A stretch of DNA of 47,730 nucleotides. Source: Streptomyces roseicoloratus (lineage in GTDB: Bacteria > Actinomycetota > Actinomycetes > Streptomycetales > Streptomycetaceae). The DNA lies in the NCBI RefSeq assembly GCF_004117935.1, contig NZ_SDOY01000066.1, positions 1 through 47,730 on the forward strand. The letters run 5' to 3'. The notes below the pieces were generated by a model. That model saw only the letters and a list, made by a program, of their open reading frames with translations, did no database searches and was not told where the DNA came from. Below, one piece after another: positions 8,454 through 17,182 of the stretch; within the stretch, counting starts at the first letter, position 1; each line of letters starts with the position of its first letter. A program made the translations under genes and the position numbers.

Positions 8454-11400
8454 CTACTGCTCGACGGTCACCGGCGCGGTGTCCGCCGGCGTACGACGGA
8501 ACACCCGGGTCGCCGTGATCTCGCCGTGGATGGTCTCGCCCTCCGGGCTCGGCTGCGGCAGACCGGGCCGCAGGTGCTCCTCCACGCTGATGTACTTCAG
8601 GCCCGCCCGCAGGTCGGCGTCGTTGCGCAGCCGGATGACCAGCGGGAACTCGGCGAGCGCCGTGGTGTCGAACAGGCCCGTGGTGTACAGCAGCTGGACG
8701 CCGAGCGCGTCCGACACCGCCCGCTGGAGCTCCAGCAGATACGTGGCGTTCGCGCGGCCGATGGGGTTGTCGAGGAACAGCGTCCCCGCGTGCCGGTGCT
8801 TGTCCCGGCCCCGGTCGTTGGAGCGCAGCGCGGCCATCGTGCAGTAGAGCGCGATGGCGGCGGTCAGCAGCTGGCCGCCCGAGAACACGTCGCCCATCTG
8901 ACCGACGGGCACCCGCTCGGCGCGCAGCACCGCGTCCGGCTTCAGGATCTCCACGGCGACGCCCTTCGGTTCGAGGGCGGCCTGCACACCGCGGAGCAGC
9001 AGGGACATGCCGTCGCGGCGCAGGTCGGAGTTCTTCTTCAGGGCCGCGCGGGTCGCCTCGTCGACGACCTCGCCGAGGCGCTCGGTGAGCGTGGCCTGGT
9101 CGGGCTCCTCGAAGCGGATCCGCAGGAACTCCTGCCCTGACCACTCCCCCAGGCCCTCGGGCAGCCGGGACAGCCGCTGCGCGGAGCGCAGCGTGGCGAG
9201 CGCGGACTCGACCAGGCCGCGCAGCCGGTCCACGATCGAGTCGCGGTTGCGCTCCAGCTGCGCCAGCTCGTCGGTGAGCACGCGCAGCCGCGGCGCGAAG
9301 GCCTCGGCCCACTTGGCGGCGTGCTCGGGCAGCGCGGCGGCGGGCAGTTCGCGGATCTGCTGCCGGGCCGGGGTGCGGACCTGCTCGTAGCGGGTGGAGT
9401 TGGCGTGCCGTACGAGGATGTCGCCGGCCTCGCGGACGGCGGCGTCGGCTGCCGACAGGTCGGCGGCGCAGCCGCGCAGCGAGCGGCGGGCCTCCGCCGC
9501 CGAGGTACGGGCCTCGGCCAGCGGGCCCGGGTACGGCTCGGGCTCCTCCTGCTCCTCCTCCGGGTGGTCACGGAGCAGGTCGCGCAGGAGCGCGGCGGTC
9601 TCGTCGAAGCCGCCGGCCGCGTCCTCGGCGGCCCGGTGGGCCTGGAGCAGACCGGTGTGCGCGGCGCGCGCGGCCTCCAGGGCGTCGGTGCGGGCGGCGA
9701 GTTCGGAGGTGGCGGTGCGGAGCAGGGCCTGGGCCTGCTCGGCGTCGGCCGGGACCAGCTCCTCGGGCAGCTCGGTGTGCGCCTCGCCGTCCTCGGGGGC
9801 CAGGCGCTCGGCCTCGCCGCGGAGCCGGCCGAGCTTCTCGCTGGCCTCGGAGGCGCGCGTCTCCAGCTTCTGCACGAGGGCTTCGGCGCGGGCGGCGGCG
9901 GCCTGCCGGGACGGGCCGTCGGCGCCGTCGGTGGACTCCAGGAGCTGCTCGGCGCGGGTGCGGACCTTGTTGGTGAGCCGGTCCAGTTCGGCGAGGGCGG
10001 CGGACTCGTCGCTCTCCGCGCGGGCCTGCTCGGCACGCAAGTCGGCGCCGACGCCGACCTTCTCGTACACCTGGGAGGCGGCCCGGTAGGCCTCGCGGAG
10101 GGTGGGCAGCGCGGTGCGCGGCGCGTCGGCGTCCTCCTCCGGCAGGTTCTCGGGAGCGCCGGCGATCTCGGCGCGCTCGGCGCGCAGCGCGCGGGCGGTG
10201 CGGTGGGCGTCGTCGGCGGCGCGCTGGGCGGCGCGGCGGTCCTCGTCGGCGGCGCGGGCCCGTTCCAGGCAGGTCTGGGCGCGTGCCTCGCACTCGGTGG
10301 CCTCGTCGGCGAGCTCGCGCAGCTTCGCCTGCCAGGCGGAGCGTTCGCGCAGGCGGAAGGCGAGACCTGCGAGGGCGTCGGCGACGCGGCGGGCGCGCTG
10401 GGCGGCCTCCTGGCGCTCGTCGCGGACCCGGGTGGCGTCGGCGGCGGCCTCGTCGGCCTCGGCCCGTACCGTACGGGCTTCGGCGAGGGCTGCTTCGGCG
10501 GCCTCGGCGGCGGTGCGGGCGGAGGCGGAGGCGGCCGCGAGCTCGGTGAGCATGCCGGGCGGGCAGTCGGCGCGCCAGGCGCCGATCCGGGCGGCGAGGG
10601 AACGGTCGCCGGTGAGCCGGGCGGCGAGGGTACGGATCTCCTCGTCGCGGGCGGCGGCCCGGGCGCGCAGCGCCTGGCGCTCCTCGTCGGCGGCGTGCTC
10701 GTCGTGCATGGCCGGGTTCGGCGGGACGAGGAAGACGTCGCCGTCCTGGCCCGCGCCGGGATCGGGTACGGGCGCGAGCAGCGCGGCGGCGGTGCCGACG
10801 GCGACGGTGGAGCGGGGCAGCAGGGCGGCGCCGCTGAGCACCTCGCGGGCCCGGGTGTACGAGACGGGGTCGGTGATGACGACGCCGTCGACCAGTTCGG
10901 GGCGGGCGGCGAGGACGGCGGCGTGGTCGGCCGGGTCGACTGCCTGGGCGAGGTAGCGCCAGCCGGGCAGGGCCGGGATGCCGTGCTCGCCGAGGTACTC
11001 GACGGTGGCGAGGACGTCCGGGCCGGGCGGCAGCAGGCCGCCGTCGCCGAGGGCGCCGAGGATGCGGTTGTCGTCGGCGGCGGCCGTGCGCAGGTCGAAG
11101 AGCTGGCGCTCGGCGGAGGCGATGGACCGGTCGAGCAGTCCGCGCAGTTCGTCGGCGTAGCGGTCGAAGTCGGTGACGGTGAGGGGCCCCTGGGGCCGGT
11201 GGGCGTCTGCCTGCGCGCCGGAGGCGGGAGCGGAGCCGGCGCCGCTCCCGGCACCGTGGTCGGTGGTGCCGGTGGTGCCCTCCGAGTCCCGGGTGCCGGA
11301 GCGCTGGCCCGGCAGGGCGGACGGGCCCGGCGTCTCCGGCAGGCTGAGGAGCTCGGCGAGGCGCGGGTCGGTGGCGAGGGACTCGGCGGCGCGGCGCTCG

Positions 11401-13178
11401 GCGTCGTAGGCGTTCTCGGCGGCCTCGGCCGCGTCGGCGGCGCGGGCGGCGGCGAGTTCGGCACGCGACTCGGCGGCGGCGGCCTCGCGGGCGCGTTCGG
11501 TGGCGGTGCGGGCGGCCTCGCGGGCGGCGTCCCAGGCGGCGACGGTGGTCTTCTCGGCGTCACTGGCGGCGAGCGCGGCTCGGGCCGGGTCGGCGTCGGG
11601 CGCGGTGTCGTCGAGCCAGCCGGCCCGGACGGCCTCGGCGGTCTCCTGCTCGACCTCGGCGAGCCGCTGGCGCAGGTGGCCGGCCTCGCTGCGGGCGCGC
11701 TGGGCCTCGGTGGCGGCGGCGGTGGCGTCGCGGTGGGCGGCCTCGCCGGCTTCCTGGAGGGCGGCGGAGCGCTCCTCCTCCTCGGCGGCGTGCCGCTCGC
11801 CCTCCTCGGCGGCCGCGGCGAGCGCGCGGACGAGGTCGGCGGCGGCCTTGGCGCGGGCGGCGAGGGCCGGGGCGGCGTCCCGCTCGGCCTCGCGGATGGC
11901 GGCGGCGACGCGCGCGGAGCGGTCGCTCGCGGCGCGGTGGCGGAGCACGGACTCGGCGGCCTGCCACGCGGAGTGGAGGGTGCGGGCGTCGGTCAGCTCG
12001 CGGCGCTGGGCCGCGGCGCCCTTCTCGGCGGCGGCCAGGGCGAGCGAGGCGTGCCGGAAGGCGAGTTCGGAGGCGATCAGGGCGCTGCGGCCGCGGGCGG
12101 TCTCGGCCTCGGAGACGGCGTGGGCGGCGGAGGTGACCTGCTGGGCGAGTTCGGCGGCGCGGCCTCGTTCGGCGGCGGCGCGGGCGGAGAGCCGGCGGGC
12201 GAGGGTGCGGGTGCGGCGCTCGGCTCCGGTGTGGACGTCGCGGGCGCGGGCGCGGGTGCCGGCGGCCTCGACGATGCGGTTCAGGAGGTCGACGGAGCCG
12301 GCGGTGAAGTCGCGCTCGGCGGTGAGTTCGGCGCGCCGGCCGAGCTTGTTGCCGAATCCGCTGACCAGGTCGGCCAGGCCGTCGGTGTCACGGGTGTCGG
12401 TGACGGCGCGCAGCAGCAGGTCGGTGAAGTCGGAGTCCTTCTTGACCGCGAAGAGGCCGGCGGCCTCGCCCTCGTCGGCGTTCATCTCCCGCTGGTAGCG
12501 GAAGAGTTCGGGGTCGAGGCCCAGGTCGCCGAGGTGCTCGTTCCAGCGGTCGTGGATCTCCTCCCAGTACACCTCCAGGTGCGGGTAGGCCTTGCCGGCC
12601 TCGGTGATCGCGTCGCGGAAGCCCTTCATGGTGCGGCGGCGTCCGCTGGCGCCGGAGGCGCCCTCGACGGACGGGCGGACCGCGGTGGCCTCGGCGACCG
12701 GGAGGTTGTCGAGGCTGAGTCCGGGGCCGGGGCGGAAGGAGTACCAGGCCTCGGCGAACTTGCGCGGGTCGTTGGACACCTGGCGGCCGCGCCACTCGCT
12801 GACCTTGCCGACGACGACCAGCTCGCCGGTGAGGGTGTGCTGCCACTCCAGGGCCACGTGACCGCAGTCGTCGGCGAGCAGGAACTTGCGGAGCACGCCG
12901 GAGCTGGCGCCGCCGAGGGTGTTGCGGTGGCCCGGGAGCATCACGGAGAAGATCAGCTTCAGCAGGACGGACTTGCCGCCGCCGTTCTCCAGGAAGAGGA
13001 CGCCGGCGGGCGCGGGCCGGCGCGGCGGGCCGACGGGCTCCTCCTCGAAGAACTCCGCCTGGGTGGGCGCGGGGCGGGGCACCGGCGCGCCGACTCCGCG
13101 CAGGTCCAGGACGGTGTCGGCGTAGCGGGCACCGGCCGGGCCGATGGAGTAGAGGCGTACCCGGGACAGCTCGTACAT
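8454..13178 (-). CDS. Very large SMC/MukB/JetC-like ATPase
   Basis: 1574 aa. The N-terminal head has a Walker A (ENGGGKS, residues 64-70). There are two Ala/Glu/Arg-rich coiled-coil arms, about residues 300-620 and 830-1340. A globular hinge-like segment between them (about 650-830) contains GLLPPGPDV and PGWRYLA and is preceded by a Gly/Ser linker. The C-terminal head has the ABC signature FSGGQ (about 1431-1435) and Walker B TLFLDNP (about 1465-1471). This is the bipartite ATPase of an SMC-like DNA loop extruder; DN at the end of Walker B is MukB/JetC-like rather than classical DE. It is the last gene of a four-gene operon, 35 bases after the MukE-like gene. Two other SMC-type classes, Rad50/SbcC and SMC itself, fit less well because of the operon partners. 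JetC/MksB identity rests on architecture and order. Confidence 0.82.
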   Translation of the reverse strand: MYELSRVRLYSIGPAGARYADTVLDLRGVGAPVPRPAPTQAEFFEEEPVGPPRRPAPAGVLFLENGGGKSVLLKLIFSVMLPGHRNTLGGASSGVLRKFLLADDCGHVALEWQHTLTGELVVVGKVSEWRGRQVSNDPRKFAEAWYSFRPGPGLSLDNLPVAEATAVRPSVEGASGASGRRRTMKGFRDAITEAGKAYPHLEVYWEEIHDRWNEHLGDLGLDPELFRYQREMNADEGEAAGLFAVKKDSDFTDLLLRAVTDTRDTDGLADLVSGFGNKLGRRAELTAERDFTAGSVDLLNRIVEAAGTRARARDVHTGAERRTRTLARRLSARAAAERGRAAELAQQVTSAAHAVSEAETARGRSALIASELAFRHASLALAAAEKGAAAQRRELTDARTLHSAWQAAESVLRHRAASDRSARVAAAIREAERDAAPALAARAKAAADLVRALAAAAEEGERHAAEEEERSAALQEAGEAAHRDATAAATEAQRARSEAGHLRQRLAEVEQETAEAVRAGWLDDTAPDADPARAALAASDAEKTTVAAWDAAREAARTATERAREAAAAESRAELAAARAADAAEAAENAYDAERRAAESLATDPRLAELLSLPETPGPSALPGQRSGTRDSEGTTGTTDHGAGSGAGSAPASGAQADAHRPQGPLTVTDFDRYADELRGLLDRSIASAERQLFDLRTAAADDNRILGALGDGGLLPPGPDVLATVEYLGEHGIPALPGWRYLAQAVDPADHAAVLAARPELVDGVVITDPVSYTRAREVLSGAALLPRSTVAVGTAAALLAPVPDPGAGQDGDVFLVPPNPAMHDEHAADEERQALRARAAARDEEIRTLAARLTGDRSLAARIGAWRADCPPGMLTELAAASASARTAAEAAEAALAEARTVRAEADEAAADATRVRDERQEAAQRARRVADALAGLAFRLRERSAWQAKLRELADEATECEARAQTCLERARAADEDRRAAQRAADDAHRTARALRAERAEIAGAPENLPEEDADAPRTALPTLREAYRAASQVYEKVGVGADLRAEQARAESDESAALAELDRLTNKVRTRAEQLLESTDGADGPSRQAAAARAEALVQKLETRASEASEKLGRLRGEAERLAPEDGEAHTELPEELVPADAEQAQALLRTATSELAARTDALEAARAAHTGLLQAHRAAEDAAGGFDETAALLRDLLRDHPEEEQEEPEPYPGPLAEARTSAAEARRSLRGCAADLSAADAAVREAGDILVRHANSTRYEQVRTPARQQIRELPAAALPEHAAKWAEAFAPRLRVLTDELAQLERNRDSIVDRLRGLVESALATLRSAQRLSRLPEGLGEWSGQEFLRIRFEEPDQATLTERLGEVVDEATRAALKKNSDLRRDGMSLLLRGVQAALEPKGVAVEILKPDAVLRAERVPVGQMGDVFSGGQLLTAAIALYCTMAALRSNDRGRDKHRHAGTLFLDNPIGRANATYLLELQRAVSDALGVQLLYTTGLFDTTALAEFPLVIRLRNDADLRAGLKYISVEEHLRPGLPQPSPEGETIHGEITATRVFRRTPADTAPVTVEQ

Positions 13179-13213
13179 GGGGCGGACTCTCGTCGTCTCT
13201 CTGGTGGCTCGGG

Positions 13214-14107
13214 TCAGGCGTGGAAGGGCAGGCCGGCGTCGGCGGCGATCTCCAGGTCGTCGCCCTCGGGCGGCGGCAGGAGGGTCGCGGAGCCGTCGCT
13301 GACGGGGACGACGCCCAGCTCGAGGAGTTCGGCCAGGGCGGCGCTGCCCGCCATGTCGCGGACCTGGAGCTGGTAGCGGGCGGTGGTGCGGTAGGAACCG
13401 CCGGACTCGTCGCCGGTGCGCTGGAGGAAACCGGAGTCGGTGAGGAAGGCCACGGCCTTGCCCACGATGCCGGTGGTGGAGCCGGCGAGGCGGCGGGCGT
13501 CCTTGGTGGCGCCGGTGGCGCTGCGGCGGGCGTAGATCCGCCAGGCGGCCTCCAGGCCGGGCGCGTCGGTCTCCGGGTCGGTGTTCTCGCCCTGCTCCTC
13601 GGCGCGCTCCTCCAGGCGGCGGCAGGCCTGCCGTACGAAGGCGTCGACGCCGTTCACGGTGAGGCGGCCGATGTAGCCGTCGTCGGCGAGGTCCTCCGGG
13701 CGGGGGAAGGCCATGGCGGCGACGGCGAGGTGGGCGAGGCCGTGCAGGAAGCGGTCGGCGGAGTCGGTGGAGGCGCGGCGGGCGTAGTCGCCCATGCGGA
13801 CGGCGAAGACGGAGTCCTCGCCGGCGGTCACGGCCATGCCGGCCCGCGGCGAGACCTCCAGGACGACGAGGCCGAGACCGGTGGCGACGGCGTCGGCGAG
13901 CCGCGCGAAGCCGGGGTCCTCGCGGTAGCGGCGGAGCAGCTCCGCGTACTCGGCGTCGCGGGCGGGCAGCAGCTTGGGCTGGAGGCCGAAGGACACGAGC
14001 CGCGCGGCGTCGGCGGCGTCGGCGGGCGTGAGGGCGGTGGGCGCCGCCGCCCGCGGGGCCTCGGGCTCGCTCCACGCGTCGGTGTGCTCGACGTGGTGTT
14101 CGCTCAC
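13214..14107 (-). CDS. MukE/JetB-like kite subunit of the SMC-type complex (predicted)
   Basis: 297 aa from a GTG at 14107 that overlaps the preceding stop (GTGA). It is predicted alpha-helical with two winged-helix-like segments, roughly residues 45-120 and 195-270 (RRLAGSTTGIVGKAVAFLTDSGFLQR, then TARYQLQVRDM). This matches the size and fold logic of MukE/JetB/DUF4194 kite proteins, which bind the kleisin and DNA. Assignment rests on position between a kleisin-like and an SMC-like gene, not on an unmistakable sequence motif. Confidence 0.6.
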   Translation of the reverse strand: MSEHHVEHTDAWSEPEAPRAAAPTALTPADAADAARLVSFGLQPKLLPARDAEYAELLRRYREDPGFARLADAVATGLGLVVLEVSPRAGMAVTAGEDSVFAVRMGDYARRASTDSADRFLHGLAHLAVAAMAFPRPEDLADDGYIGRLTVNGVDAFVRQACRRLEERAEEQGENTDPETDAPGLEAAWRIYARRSATGATKDARRLAGSTTGIVGKAVAFLTDSGFLQRTGDESGGSYRTTARYQLQVRDMAGSAALAELLELGVVPVSDGSATLLPPPEGDDLEIAADAGLPFHA

Positions 14108-14532
14108 GGCTGGGGCTCCTCGGGGCGGTGCTGCTGCGTCGGTGCGGCGGGGTCGGGCGGGGACAGGGGCAGGCGTACGGGGGTGACGGCGAGGGCCGGC
14201 GCGGCGACCGCGGCAGGCGCGACGGGCTCGGGCGCGGCGGCGGGCCGTCCGCTCCCGGGCAGCGGCACGGCCCGGACGAACGGCCGTCTCGGGTCCGCGG
14301 GCGCGGGAGCGCCGGTCTCGACGGTGCCCACGCGGGGTCCGTCGGCGGCCGGCTCCTGGGCCTCGACGGCCGGCCGTGCCACGGTGACCCGCGCGACGCG
14401 GGGGCCGGGTGCCCGGCCGGGGGCCGCGTCGGCGGCGGGGCCGGTGTCGTCGCCGCGCCGTGCCGGTGGCACGGCGGTCGGCGGTTCCGCCTCGTCGGCG
14501 GGGCCGGTCGCCGGGGAGCTCGGGGCCGTCAC
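14104..14532 (-). CDS. Proline/alanine-rich disordered protein inside the SMC-like operon
   Basis: 142 aa from a GTG at 14532 overlapping the upstream stop (GTGA); its own stop overlaps the next GTG. Composition is dominated by Pro, Ala, Arg and Val with no hydrophobic core, so it is predicted disordered. The exact overlaps at both ends argue that it is translated. It has no counterpart in standard mukFEB, mksFEB or jetABCD operons that I know of. It could be a linker fragment once fused to a neighbour, or a separate scaffold. Confidence 0.6.
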   Translation of the reverse strand: MTAPSSPATGPADEAEPPTAVPPARRGDDTGPAADAAPGRAPGPRVARVTVARPAVEAQEPAADGPRVGTVETGAPAPADPRRPFVRAVPLPGSGRPAAAPEPVAPAAVAAPALAVTPVRLPLSPPDPAAPTQQHRPEEPQP

Positions 14533-16076
14533 GAGGCCTCCGTGCGGTCGGCCGCCATGCCCTGGGCGTCCAGGAGGGCGGTGCCCACGATGAGGTCGGC
14601 GCCGCCGAACTCGGGGTCGTCGAGGGGCGTGCCGTCGTCGACGGCGAACAGCAGCCGCTCCTCGCCCTGCCGGTAGGCGGTGCCGACCGGCGGGCTGGCG
14701 GCGTGGACGGCGAGCAGGGTGACGAGGTAGGCGAGGTCGGGGTCGCCGCCGCGGCGGGCTTCGGCGAGGAGGCCGGAGAGCCGTCGCGGGGCGTCGTGTT
14801 CGAGATCGAGCAGCTCCATGGCGGCGGCCAGCTGTTCCTCGCTGAAGCGGCTGTCGTCGGGGGTGGCGATGAGGTCGGGTTCGGGCATCTCGGCGCCGAG
14901 GTGCTGGCGCTCCACGGGCGGGGTGAGGAGCAGGTCGACGAGGTCGCCGACGCGGACGGAGGCGGGGGTGCGCAGTCCGGTGCCGTGGGCGAAGAAGGCG
15001 TCGGTGACCTTGGTGGCCTGCTCGACGGGGAGCGGCAGGAGGGGGGCGACCAGCTGCCCGTACAGGTCGAGGCCGGTGTACGAGGTGGGTGCGGCGAAGG
15101 CCTGGCGGTCCTGCTCGGCGCGGAAGAGCGGCCCGGCCTCCAGGAGGCGGGACTGGAGCTGGGTGTGGCGCCGGATGCAGTCCTTGACGATGTCGACGAG
15201 CTCGGCGGCGCGGCGCTTGTGCTCGGCGGTCTTGGCGTCGGTGGCGGCCTCGGCCTCGTCGCGTGCCTTGCGGATGTTGGTGAGGATCGCGTTCTCGTGG
15301 CGGTAGCGGTCGGCGACGTGGTCGAGCGCCTCGGCGATCATGTCGGGGACGGTCTGGAGCCAGTCGACGGCGCGGACGTTGCGCCGGGTGGCCTCCAGGG
15401 TCTTGCGGAGGGTCTCCGCGTACTGCACGGTCCGGTAGCGGGCCTGCTCGGCGGCGAGCTGCGCGTCGGCGAGGCGGCCGCGGCTGATCAGGACCTCCAG
15501 CTTCACCTCGGCGGCGATCTGGGCGCTGGTGACGTCGGTGTCGAGGGCGCCGACGAGGACGTTGACGGCCTCGTCGGTGGTGCGCAGGTAGATGCCGCCC
15601 CCGTAGCCGGGGACCTCTTCGATGAGTTTGAAGTCGTAGTCGCGACGCGTGTAGACGCCGTCGGTGCCGAAGGTGCCGTAGACGGCGCGGAAGCCGCGGT
15701 CGACGCTGCCGACGTTGATCAGGTTCTCCAGGACCCAGCGGGCGACCCGCTCGTGCTCGGCGGCGGGGCGCTCGGGGGCCTGGGCGGCGACGCGGGGCAG
15801 CAGCCTGGCGATTATCTGCTCGCTGTCGGCGCCGGTGTCGAAGTCCATGTTGAGGGTGACCAGGTCGATCGCGGCGAGGGCGACCTCGGCCATCGCGTAG
15901 ACCGAGTACTCGCCGGCCAGGTTGGCCTTGCGCGCGTCGAGGTCGTGCAGCGGGGCGGTGCACGCGAGCGCGCGAAGCCGCCGCGCGAGCCCCTCGTCGG
16001 CGGCCGGGCCCTGCGCGGGGCGCGGCCCCGCGCTGAGCTGGGGCGGAGCGAGGTCCGTCGAGGCAGGCGAAGTCAC
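14529..16076 (-). CDS. MukF/JetA-like kleisin subunit (predicted)
   Basis: 515 aa from a GTG at 16076 (VTSPASTDLAPP). After a disordered 25-residue lead, helical segments cover LARRLRALACTAPLHDLDARKANLAGEYSVYA and a winged-helix-like stretch to about residue 150. A long helical middle (about 180-310) resembles a kleisin neck or coiled coil, and the C-terminal part (about 330-515) ends in an alpha/beta region. First gene of the operon, which fits the kleisin-kite-SMC order of mukFEB and jetABC. It is not the DUF3375 sequence type of classical JetA, so the family link is inferred. Confidence 0.55.
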   Translation of the reverse strand: MTSPASTDLAPPQLSAGPRPAQGPAADEGLARRLRALACTAPLHDLDARKANLAGEYSVYAMAEVALAAIDLVTLNMDFDTGADSEQIIARLLPRVAAQAPERPAAEHERVARWVLENLINVGSVDRGFRAVYGTFGTDGVYTRRDYDFKLIEEVPGYGGGIYLRTTDEAVNVLVGALDTDVTSAQIAAEVKLEVLISRGRLADAQLAAEQARYRTVQYAETLRKTLEATRRNVRAVDWLQTVPDMIAEALDHVADRYRHENAILTNIRKARDEAEAATDAKTAEHKRRAAELVDIVKDCIRRHTQLQSRLLEAGPLFRAEQDRQAFAAPTSYTGLDLYGQLVAPLLPLPVEQATKVTDAFFAHGTGLRTPASVRVGDLVDLLLTPPVERQHLGAEMPEPDLIATPDDSRFSEEQLAAAMELLDLEHDAPRRLSGLLAEARRGGDPDLAYLVTLLAVHAASPPVGTAYRQGEERLLFAVDDGTPLDDPEFGGADLIVGTALLDAQGMAADRTEAS

Positions 16077-16160
16077 GGTGCACAGAGTAGGTCCTCGCAC
16101 TGACACCGGTCGAAACGGCGCCAATACGACCGCCTTCACACGCCCTGCCGCTTCCCTCTG

Positions 16161-16216
16161 CCGCGCGGTCCTCGGCGCGCGGTCCTCGGCGCGCGGTCCT
16201 CGGCGCGCGGCTTCGC
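16161..16216. repeat. 14-bp tandem repeat, about 4 copies
   Basis: Unit GCGCGCGGTCCTCG. Copies at 16161-16174 (one change), 16175-16188, 16189-16202 and a degenerate one at 16203-16216, between the divergent operons. Confidence 0.85.
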
Positions 16217-16338
16217 ACGCGCCGACGGCGGTGTGCCGCCGCCCCTCCCACGGGGCGACCGGAAGCTCCCGGGTTCCCTGTCCGGGATCTCCCGGTTCCT
16301 TCTGAGGTACGGCTCGTCCCAGGGCGTGGACGACGGCG

Positions 16339-16367
16339 TTGTCGGATGGTCGGACGATCCCTACATT
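16339..16367 (+). promoter_or_regulatory. Putative vegetative promoter of pxpABC
   Basis: TTGTCG (16339-16344), 17-base spacer, TACATT (16362-16367), about 50 bases before the pxpA ATG. The spacer contains a TCGGATGGTCGGACGATCC imperfect dyad that could bind a regulator. Confidence 0.55.
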
Positions 16368-16417
16368 GAACGACGCCGCGCCGCCCCACCGCGCGGGACA
16401 CGGAAGGACGACCCCTC

Positions 16418-17182
16418 ATGACCCTGGTCTCCATGGACCTCAACGCCGACCTCGGCGAGGGCTTCGGACGCTGGACGCTCACCGACGACGAGCGGCTGCT
16501 GTCCGTGGTGACCAGCGCCAACGTGGCCTGCGGCTTCCACGCGGGAGACGCGGCGACGATGCGGCGGGTGTGCGCGCTCGCGGCGGAGCGCGGGGTACGG
16601 ATCGGGGCCCAGGTCTCCTACCGTGACCTGGCGGGCTTCGGGCGGCGTGCCATGGACGTGCCGGCGGACGAGCTGGCCGCGGAGGTCGCGTACCAGATCG
16701 GCGCCCTGGAGGTGTTCGCCCGCGCGGCCGGCGCCGCCGTGGCGTACGTCAAACCGCACGGCGCCCTCTACAACCGGGTCGTGCACGACGAGGATCAGGC
16801 GGCGGCGGTCGTGGCCGGGGTGCTGCTGGCGTCGGCCGGTCTCCCGGTGCTCGGTCTGCCCGGTTCGCGGCTGCACGAGGCCGCGGGGAAGGCCGGGCTG
16901 CCCGTCGTCGGCGAGGCGTTCGGCGACCGGGCGTACCGGTCGGACGGCAGCCTGCTGCCGCGCGGGCAGGAGGGCGCCGTCCTGCACGAGCCGGACGAGG
17001 TGGTGGAGCGGTCGGTTTCCATGGCCCGGTCCGGTGTCGTGACCGCGCACTGCGGACGGCCGGTGCCGGTACGGGCCCGCTCGCTGTGTCTGCACGGCGA
17101 CACGCCCGGCGCCGTGGACCTCGCCCGCCGGGTGCGTTCCGGTCTGGAGTCGGCCGGTATCCGGGTCGAGGCGTTCGCGTGA
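16418..17182 (+). CDS. pxpA: 5-oxoprolinase subunit PxpA (LamB/YcsF family)
   Basis: 254 aa. Family hallmarks: MDLNADLGEGFG at the N-terminus, SANVACGFHAGD near residue 36, YVKPHGALYN near 105 and a GEAFGDRAY segment near 165. PxpA works with PxpB and PxpC in ATP-dependent opening of 5-oxo-L-proline (pyroglutamate) to glutamate, removing a spontaneous damage product of glutamine/glutamate metabolism. It is followed by pxpB with a GTGA overlap. Confidence 0.95.
   Translation: MTLVSMDLNADLGEGFGRWTLTDDERLLSVVTSANVACGFHAGDAATMRRVCALAAERGVRIGAQVSYRDLAGFGRRAMDVPADELAAEVAYQIGALEVFARAAGAAVAYVKPHGALYNRVVHDEDQAAAVVAGVLLASAGLPVLGLPGSRLHEAAGKAGLPVVGEAFGDRAYRSDGSLLPRGQEGAVLHEPDEVVERSVSMARSGVVTAHCGRPVPVRARSLCLHGDTPGAVDLARRVRSGLESAGIRVEAFA

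Larger units (their letters stand above)
16077..16417. other. Divergent intergenic region, SMC-like operon / pxpA
   Basis: No gene. It contains the 14-bp tandem repeat (16161-16216) and a good -35/-10 pair for pxpA (16339-16367). The promoter of the SMC-like operon should lie within about 16080-16160, but no clear boxes stand out. Confidence 0.5.

Noticed and set aside
9321..13376. 1351-codon plus-strand open frame opposite the SMC-like gene
   Set aside because: It is a Gly/Ala/Val/Arg-rich mirror of the coiled-coil gene caused by high GC at third positions; no domain or ribosome site.
8454..16076. Canonical Wadjet (JetABCD) defence system
   Set aside because: No JetD-like Toprim gene is present next to the operon, and the first gene does not show DUF3375 sequence, so only a JetABC/MksFEB-like label is kept.
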